Shown here piece after piece: positions 56,427 through 64,000 of a stretch of 64,000 nt of DNA. Under the pieces are notes generated by a model. It worked only from the letters and a program-made list of their open reading frames with translations. It searched no databases and was not told where the DNA came from. The stretch spans positions 92,227,250-92,291,249 of the forward strand of contig CM042145.1 of NCBI GenBank assembly GCA_023376005.1, written 5' to 3'. A program made the position numbers and the translations under genes. This DNA comes from Doryteuthis pealeii (lineage: Eukaryota > Mollusca > Cephalopoda > Myopsida > Loliginidae). Position 1 is the first letter of the stretch, and every line of letters begins with the position of its first letter.

Positions 56427-56659
56427 GACATATGATCTTTAGGGACCCTTTTTGATCTCGATTAAGAAAGGACATGTTTTTCATTTATACTGTCAATATC
56501 TGGTTGTTTTAACTGATGATTTTTAGATTATTTTTTTTTAAATTATAAACTAACCCTAACCCTAACCCCTAACCAACAACCGGATATTGATGGTGTAAAT
56601 GAAAAACATGTCCTTTCTTAATCGAGATTAAAAAGGGGTGCCTAAAGTAATATGGTCCA
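56427..56659. mobile_element. MITE-1, mirror copy
   Basis: Mirror of 44093-44334 with the loop AACCCTAACCCTAACCCCTA. Confidence 0.88.
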
Positions 56660-57761
56660 GTCCTTTATACAGGATCAGAGATGCTGATAGGTACACGTCT
56701 TGCGTCACTGACAAATAAAAATCTAAAAGAACACAGAAAACTCATATCCACGTGTCCCAGTGTTTTTTTCCTTCTCCCACCATTTCCAACTAACTGTAAA
56801 TACATTTCAATATTTTCTTTGAAACGAATTACACTATATGGGGTAAAAGGTAGATGTTAGACAGCTTTAGTTGTTCATAGATAAAAACTGCAATTTATTA
56901 AGAACTTTATTTGGGACGCATCAAATTTCCTGGGGACCCATTCAAATAAACCGGTGTGTCCAGGACGCAAAAATTAAAAAGCTGTCAGCAATCACTGCAG
57001 GAAGTTCAAAAAAAAAAATTGATATTTCTATAGGAGTTTTTTATGATATTAGGTTTTTAAAGTCTCCACCTGTTTACTATTTCTGTCAACACATTATTTG
57101 AATCTTCCCCTTGTGGTCTCCATTATATCAGTTCTGCTTTTTCTAATAAAGATACTACCATGCTCTTTGCAAGGAATGAATCTAACAATTCTCTCTCCAT
57201 CTATGGGTAGACTGGGCTCTTTAAACTTTGTATGCCAATTGGTTTAGGAGAAGGAAAATCTGAATTCAAAACCAAAAGAGCTCTTCTCATTAGTCAAAAC
57301 TACTTGGAGTGCTCCTCCTCCTCCTATCCTATCTTGCTCATTAGTTCTGAATAGTGAGTTAGATCCTCTCTGAATGCCCTATACTTGCGACCTTGTGTCA
57401 CATCTACTCAATGGTGAACAGGTTGGGTAATGTCTACTCCATGGAATATTAATCACTAGTGGGAGATTGCAAGAATGTGCTGATAGGGATGGTGAACATG
57501 TAGAGACTGAAATTATATCATAAGGTGCTTCCATAAGGGTGCAGAGATGCTGATAGGTATGCGTTCTGCGTCAGTGATGCATAAAAATCTAAAAAGATGC
57601 ATAAAATTGTATCCATGCAACTAGGGATTTTTTATTTTTTTCTTCCCCCATCATTTACAGCTAACTGTAAATACATTTCAATATTTTCTTGGAAATGAAT
57701 TACACTGTATGGGGTACAAGGTTGTTCATAGATCAAAACTATATATTTAAGAAACTTTAGT

Positions 57762-58016
57762 GGGGCCGGTTTAGCTCAGTCGGTAGAGTGTTCAGCTAGG
57801 AATCACAAGGTTCTTGTTCGATACTGACCCTCATCACTCAGCGTATGAGTAGCACAGGGATCTTGTGCGGTAAAATGAGGAGCTGGTGTTGGTGTGGCGC
57901 TCCACCTCAGATGCTAAAATAATCTCCTTGGTCTAGCGCTAGTGAAAAGGAGATAGACTCCCTCGCTGTCTGCTGATACCGACGTTAGGCTGCCCCGATG
58001 ACTTTACTTTACTTAG
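57762..58016 (+). repeat. SINE-B, mirror copy
   Basis: GGCCGGTTTAGCTCAGTCGG head to ACTTTACTTTACTTAG tail; mirror of 42717-42973. Confidence 0.9.
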
Positions 58017-58881
58017 TTGGGACCCATGTGATACTGTGGTTGAAGACGAACATGGTCAGAATAAATAATAAATAAATAAGAAAGAGAGTAGGTTAAGGTC
58101 CGGCATAAGTAAAAGGGGTGGGTGGCTGACCTTTTTACGAATCCAAAGATTAGGTCATAAGTTTAAAGAGACCTGTATGCCACCATGAAATGGAACCACT
58201 TGGTGATAATATCTTAGGCACCCAGGTATTAAAAGCAAAAGGATTTTTAGGAGAAATTCTCTTTGAAAAAAATTAATGATCAACGTATTGAAGACGGATT
58301 GTCTGAAAAAATATTTGAGTACTTTAATTTTAAGGGTTAATGGCGACTGGAAGTCGGCGATTTATTTAAGTGCTGGCCATTTGTGTGGTCCGGAGAAGAT
58401 GGTTTGGGGAAGGGGAATTTGACATAAATACACTAAACTCGAGCCTAAGTTAGTTAGAACCCGGGGATCGAAGGGTTAAGTTCGCCAGTAGAGTTAGCAG
58501 TAATAGCCAGTTGGATAGACAGCGAAAGCATCACACACACTCTTCTTCCATGTGTCTTGTTTACACTTGTTGTTTTGTTTTTAATCCTTGTGAGCCTGTT
58601 TTTCTGACTCGTGCCTTAAATTCGGCAGCACCTAATTCACAACGTTGGGATCTAGACAAGTACATCGACAGGGCAGAGTGCAGAACAGGTCTTCTCACAC
58701 CCATCAAATTTACCGGGGACTCCTTCAAATCAAATACATGCATCCCAGGATGCACTAAATTTAAAAGCTATCAGCATCACTGAGGGTGTTAACATTTTTT
58801 CATGAATCACCCTGTATTTCTATGCTAATTTTCAGAGTTAGATTGTCACCTCTCTTTGAGAAGCTATAGACGTAAATTCTT

Positions 58882-59172
58882 AGGAAGCGCGTGGTGTAAT
58901 GGTTAAAGTCATGGGAAATGGACTCGTCGCCCCGAGTTCAAATCCTGGACGTGGTAATTGCATTTCCCTTAGCGCTAATACCCTTGGGAAAGGTATGAAT
59001 CCTACTCTCCCTCCAGCTATGGGTAAATAGCAGGGCAGACTGGGTTCTTTAACCATGGCTATGTAACCAGTCTAGGAGAAGGAAAACTCTGAATACAAAC
59101 CTGTTGAACTCCGCTTAAGAAATTGACCATGTGTCGTATCCTGCTCGTGTGGAGGAGTTGGTAAATATATAT
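58882..59172 (+). repeat. SINE-A, mirror copy
   Basis: GCGCGTGGTGTAATGGTTAA head through GGAGTTGGTAAATATATATA; mirror of 41556-41846. Confidence 0.88.
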
Positions 59173-59576
59173 AGACATAAATTCTTGAAAAATATTAATT
59201 GGTTTGTGCAACCGAGCCAATAATGGAATTCTTCTTTTCTCTTTCCCACCATTTACCATTATTGCTGTCATTGGAATATCTAATTGTTCCAATTCTGGAA
59301 GTTTTCTGCTAAGTGATATGTTTTAATTCTACCGTCCATGGTTCTACTGTTTCTGCTACTTAATTATCTGTCTGTTTCTCTGTAGCGCTAATTGTCCACT
59401 GATCAGTTTCTTTGTTAACTATGAAATTGAATTACTTACAGAATTGGTTTATGAAGAAAAAGAAATTTTATAAGTTTCTGCGTGAGGGGAAAATATGGTT
59501 TCCATTTGAATGATTATCTCTTTGGAGACTTAGCGTGGGTTTATCATCGTAGGAAATGGGATTGGTGATCCGAACT

Positions 59577-60760
59577 GGAGGCGTGTAGTGTAATGGTCAT
59601 TCTTGCAGGAAATAGACATGGCGAGACAAGTTCAAATCTTGGACAACTGTTTGCATTTTTCACATAGCTCTAATACCAAAGGTACAAATCCAACTGTTCT
59701 CCATCCAGCTATGGTAAATAGTAAGGCAGACTGTTCTCTTTAACCTTGGTATGGCAACTATCTGGAAGAAGGAAAAAACTCTGAATTCAAAACCAAAGAG
59801 GCTCTCTTCATGCTAGTGAAAACTACTTTTGGAGCTCCTCTTCTTTCCTCCTCCTATATATGCTAATACCCTTGAGAAAGGTATGCATCCAACTACTCTC
59901 CCTACAGCTATGGGTAAATTAGTAGGGCAGACTGGGCTCTTAACCGTGGTTAGGCAACCAGTCTAGGAGAAGGAAAATGTGTGGTTGTGAAATGTGAGCT
60001 ATCAAAGAAATAATTTCATATTCTGGACTAGGCTGTTGTGTTTCACTTTGTGCTAATACTCTTGAGAAAGGCATGAGTTACATCTGTCTTGTGTCCATCA
60101 CCCCCCAGGTATGGTTAAATAGTAGGGGGTAGACTGTTATAGGAAATGAACTTGACAACTGAGTTCAAATCCAAGATAAGGCTGTTTGTATTTCACTTTG
60201 TTCTTAGGAAAGGCATGAATCCTCTTGACCTCCCCAGCTATGGGTAAACAGGAGGGCAGACTTGGTTCTTTAGCCTTGGTAATGCAACTGGTCTAGGAGA
60301 GGACAAGGACAACTCTGAGTTTAAAACCAGCTTTACTCCACTTAAAAATCACCTTGTCATATCCTGTCTGTGGCTGGAGGGGTTGGGTTAATATACACTT
60401 GGTGACTTTCTTTTTGCCATGTCATCATAGCTTTAGACTAATTATCACATATATTAACTATTAATGGAAGCGCTTGTTGTCTAAAAATAGTCACACAAAT
60501 TAGGCTTCACGTCAATAGTTGGAGGTGTGTGTGGTGTAATGGTTGGAGTCGTAGGAATGGACTTGTTGACCCAAGTTCAAATTCTGGCTGAAGCTACAGT
60601 TCACATAGCGCTAATACCTTGAGAAAGGTATGAATCCAACTACTCTCCTATAGCTATGGGTAAAATAGTAGGGCAGACTGGGCTCTTAACCGTGGTTAGG
60701 TAACCAGTCTAGAGAAGGAAAACTCTGAATTCAAACCTGTTAAATCCGCTTGGGTGGTCA
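59577..60760 (+). repeat. SINE-A array, mirror copy
   Basis: Mirror of 39945-41150; individual units lose bases relative to the left arm. Confidence 0.8.
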
Positions 60761-61002
60761 CTACTAGAATAGGCTCAGTCTTAATTAGTGATCATTTTAA
60801 CTTTTTTTTTTCTTAAAAAAATTCCCAAATTCCTGAGGTCGGTCGTTGTTGGGTTTGTGGCAACCTTGATGCACCAATTCTTTCTATTGACTGTACAAAA
60901 AGTGTGGATGGTCCAACAAAAGCCTTCACCACTATAAACAAATTCCTATGTGGATGTTCATTGTTGTTATGAACCCTCATACGTCGAAATCGATGGGAGA
61001 GT

Positions 61003-61039
<37 letters not shown>

Positions 61040-61316
61040 ATAGAAACTATTGAAATGTATTTACAGTTAGCTTGAAATGGCGAGGATAGAAAAAGGAAAA
61101 CACTGGATGCCGGACACGTACCTATCAGCCTCTCTGTCAAGTTATCAGAATATTGTAATACTTTTGAATCGTGCTAATAAAGTAGTGAAAAATATCATTC
61201 AACCTTTTTTGTTGTCAATTTTTAGACATTACTTATTGGATATAATTAATATCTTTTTTTTTTGTTGGTTTTCTTTCTTTTTTTTTTTCTAATTGAAAAA
61301 AGTTTGTCCTTGAGAA

Positions 61317-61543
61317 ATGAAACAAGCTCCCAATGTAACAGAGAACAATACTCCTGTTGTGAGTACAAACCAGATGATGGAATCGACAGGCATCGATGGG
61401 TCTTCGGCCAGCAATTCCAACCACCCAAGTCAAACAGCTGTCATTCAACCACTGCAGAAAGCAAGTGCTTGATAGGCGTCGTCTGCAAGGAACTTGTCAA
61501 AGAAGTAGATCCACTTTGAACAACTGATGAAGATGTTGAAGAG
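61317..61543 (+). pseudogene. TAF12: Frameshifted mirror copy of TAF12 coding exon 1
   Basis: Mirror of 39147-39377, 227 nt against 231. An extra A follows the ATG, a C is lost a few codons on, and further single-base losses occur around 61375-61390, near 61455 and beyond, so the frame is open only in pieces ([12 protein letters not shown] is still readable). The donor GAG|GTAAGT at 61541 is kept. Presumed artefactual or a recent duplicate; it is not a functional exon as written. Confidence 0.85.
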
Positions 61544-61589
61544 GTAAGTAGATAAATATGTTATATAGTTTTTACTAAGCTTAGCTGGT

Positions 61590-61985
61590 AAGCTGAATAT
61601 TAGTTACATAAATGAGAGTAACTCCCTTGTTTGTTTCACTTTGAGGAAGCTTGGTATGTTTTGGTCAGCCATTTTCATTTACGTAATCTACACTGAAAAT
61701 ACGAATTTGTTCGAATCAATACAACTGCATGTTTTAACAGGAATATCATAAAATCTGTTCTTAATAACAATTAAGTTCATTTCAAATAATGGCGAGCACA
61801 ATAAGACACTTTTATGATATTTTCGTGTTAAAACATGTAGTTGTATTGATTCAAACAAATTCGAATTTTCAGTGTAGATTTATGGTGAAATGAAAATGGC
61901 CGACCAAAACATACGGCTTCCTCAAAGTGAAACAAACAAGGGAGGTTACTCTCATTTATGTAACTAATGTTCAGATTACTGCTTA
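61590..61985. mobile_element. MITE-H, mirror copy
   Basis: Mirror of 38701-39101, ending near GTAACTAATGTTCAGATTAC. Confidence 0.85.
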
Positions 61986-62232
61986 GCTTAGATGTGGTAG
62001 CAAGGCAGAAATATGGGGTGCCCAGTGATAATCGAATTCACTAATAATGGTCTGCGAATCTAACTTGCTGATCATTACCCCAATGTAAGGTGCCCAAGAG
62101 ATATAGTTAAAATTTACTAAGCTAAGCTGTGGCACAAGGCAGAACTATAAGGTGCCCAATGAAATCACTCACTAAAATGGTCTGCAAATCTAGCTTGCTA
62201 CCATTAACCACATGAGGTGCCCAGTGAAAGTG
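61986..62232 (-). repeat. SINE-D pair, mirror copies
   Basis: Mirror of 38455-38700; bases are lost in the head regions. Confidence 0.75.
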
Positions 62233-64000
62233 TTATTACCCATCAGTCTGTTATGGTATAGTTTATGGGGAGAGTTCTTTTCTATTAAGACTAATGTAAG
62301 AGCATCCGTGGTTATACCCTCATAAAACTTTTACTTACTTTCTTGTTGGAGTAGCTGGCTGGTACATTATGGCTGGAATTCTTATTTCTGTTTCTTGTAG
62401 TTGGGGAGAAATTCAATTCTTGTGGTTCTGTAATCTGTTATCTGTTACTATCTTCATTTCAACTTCTGTTGAATAGTCTGGTCTCAAAAAGCTTGTTCAC
62501 AAAGCCTGCTATTTAGTTCTAGAGACAACCAAGGCATATTTTGTGATCACATTTTTATTCAGAACAAACTTTCTCAACCTAGGATCCTTAACCGCGTGCA
62601 TGAGTGAAGCAGACCATCTTTACCTAGGAAGTCTCCCGTTAACTGTACTAAATTAACTGACTAAGCTCTGGGCCTTCTTTCCTACAGTCTGGTGTAACCA
62701 TCAATCATCTAACCCTACAGATTTTGAATTTCAATGACTTTGAATTCAAAATCTATACTATGAGTGACGGCGGCGCCATCTTTACCTTAGGAAGTCTCCC
62801 TTTAACTGACTAAACTCTGAGCCTTCTTTCTCACGTCTGTGTGAACTGGAAAAAGATTACCCAAAGGTTATTTCAATGCCAATCATCTAACTCGCCTCCA
62901 ATTTTGAATTTCAACAACTTGAAACCAAATCTAACTCTACACTATCTATCCAAAAACGACAGTGATTAAAATATTAAACAAAGGTTAAGTGTTTAAAGGA
63001 TTAAATAAATTTCTTATATAGGTCAGGCAAGATGATCTCTCTGGTTTGGAACATAAATAAAAAAAGAAAAAGAATCTAATTTGTAAAAGGAAACATTGTA
63101 ATGTTTATTACTAATAACTAGGCATGACCATTCACTAATGGATAATGTAAAAACCTTTTAGAATAACAAATATTTATTATGTTTATCAACTTTTAGGTTT
63201 GAAACTGCATAAGTGTCATACAGTATCTAAAAGAGGAAATGGAATCGTCTGTTTTCTATAAATAGTGAAACTCGGATGAGGAATTGTAAATGCAAACTAT
63301 TACTGATTATTCTTTTCACTATATCTTGTGGTGAGGTTCCAGCTTTTGGAAAGGTTGGGGAATGTGGAGCACCCTTCATACTATTATCCTGGCCACTCTG
63401 ACGCCGAGTGGTAGTACCTGTTAGGTCCCATCTTGGGTTAAATAGAAAAATTTCATTAAAAGAATGTGTGTATCCATTAAGCAATTAATTTATTTCAAAA
63501 CTTTATCGGCTTAAATGCCCACTGAGGTTTGATATGCCGTAAAAAAAACAACCATCACTGTTCTTTGTGTGTAAACTCTTTTCCTACTTAAATACTTGTG
63601 TATTTTGTTCCTGCTCTCTCTGTTAACCTCGGATACATAAGTTACAATACATAGTGACGGTATCAACACTCAAAAAGAAAGCAAAACAAACCCGTAATTA
63701 AAAATTGTATGACCGTCTTATTGATGACATTCTCTCATCCAACAGGGTGTGTGGGTGTACACTTAAGCTCTTTAGTCTAGTGAGTTGACGCCTAATCTGG
63801 TTTCTCAGGTTGACACTTTTGTTGACTACTATGAATGGGAAGGCAACACAACCACCATTTCCATGAGCTGTAACTCTCTGTCATCTCCTGATTGCTTTCT
63901 TTGAATATATGGGGTTCAGGGTTTCCAGAAAGACCGCTTTTCTAATGTGCACCTCCAAAACTAAGCTACTTTTTTAAAAAATTCGTTGCTACCCTTGTTT

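Larger units (their letters stand above)
50552..64000. repeat. Giant inverted repeat, right arm (indel-rich mirror of 36638-50291)
   Basis: Reverse complement of the left arm, running off the window end opposite 36638. Differences are mostly single-base or few-base gains and losses, at homopolymers and elsewhere, rather than substitutions. Every repeat annotated in 37-50 kb has its mirror here; the clearest are listed separately. The pattern fits an uncorrected long-read strand more than evolutionary divergence. Confidence 0.95.

Noticed and set aside
58511..58783. 90-residue open frame in the right arm
   Set aside because: The left-arm equivalent (42000-42260) is broken by stops and it matches no family I recognise; probably transposon-derived or created by indels.

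Overview
This is an AT-rich animal genome segment with intron-split genes, GT-AG splice sites, many tRNA-derived SINEs, palindromic MITEs, LTR fragments and (TA)n microsatellites. Nothing is bacterial. The two genes give closest family matches to metazoan proteins. An invertebrate is likely, but I cannot name the phylum.

Two conserved genes can be read, both on the minus strand. (1) Positions 18224 down to 2558 hold the first eight coding exons (about 268 residues) of the AP-3 adaptor complex mu subunit (AP3M1/AP3M2 family). All exon phases join cleanly, and the rest of the C-terminal mu-homology domain lies beyond base 1. (2) Positions 39377 down to 32773 hold a complete four-exon coding sequence (157 residues) for TAF12, the histone-fold TFIID/SAGA subunit. 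The roughly 14.5 kb between the genes, and all introns, are filled with mobile-element debris. I see no other convincing host gene.

Layout: 1-18.2 kb is AP3M with its introns (SINEs, one LTR with primer-binding site, a tandem duplication, a nested 2.9 kb foldback element). 18.6-32.7 kb is intergenic (foldback MITEs, decayed LINE 3' ends, several LTR fragments, a hAT-like element carrying 44-bp tandem repeats and a SINE). 32.7-39.4 kb is TAF12. 39.5-50.3 kb is dense repeats upstream of TAF12, including a SINE array.

The dominant feature is a giant inverted repeat. Everything from about 36.64 kb to 50.29 kb is repeated in reverse complement from about 50.55 kb to the window end at 64 kb, around a spacer of about 260 bp. 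The right arm differs from the left mainly by scattered 1-3 base indels and carries a frameshifted copy of TAF12 coding exon 1. The simplest explanation is a fold-back long-read or assembly artefact with a poorly polished arm; a real, recent palindromic duplication is the alternative.

The most interesting biological element is a tRNA-headed SINE (45046-45237 minus; mirrored near 55549-55745 plus). Its body contains a compact 52-nt type-I hammerhead ribozyme fold, intact by eye except that the expected U of the cleavage triplet is C. A second theme is that at least three unrelated palindromic MITE families carry telomere-like CCCTAA/TTAGGG tracts in their hairpin loops.
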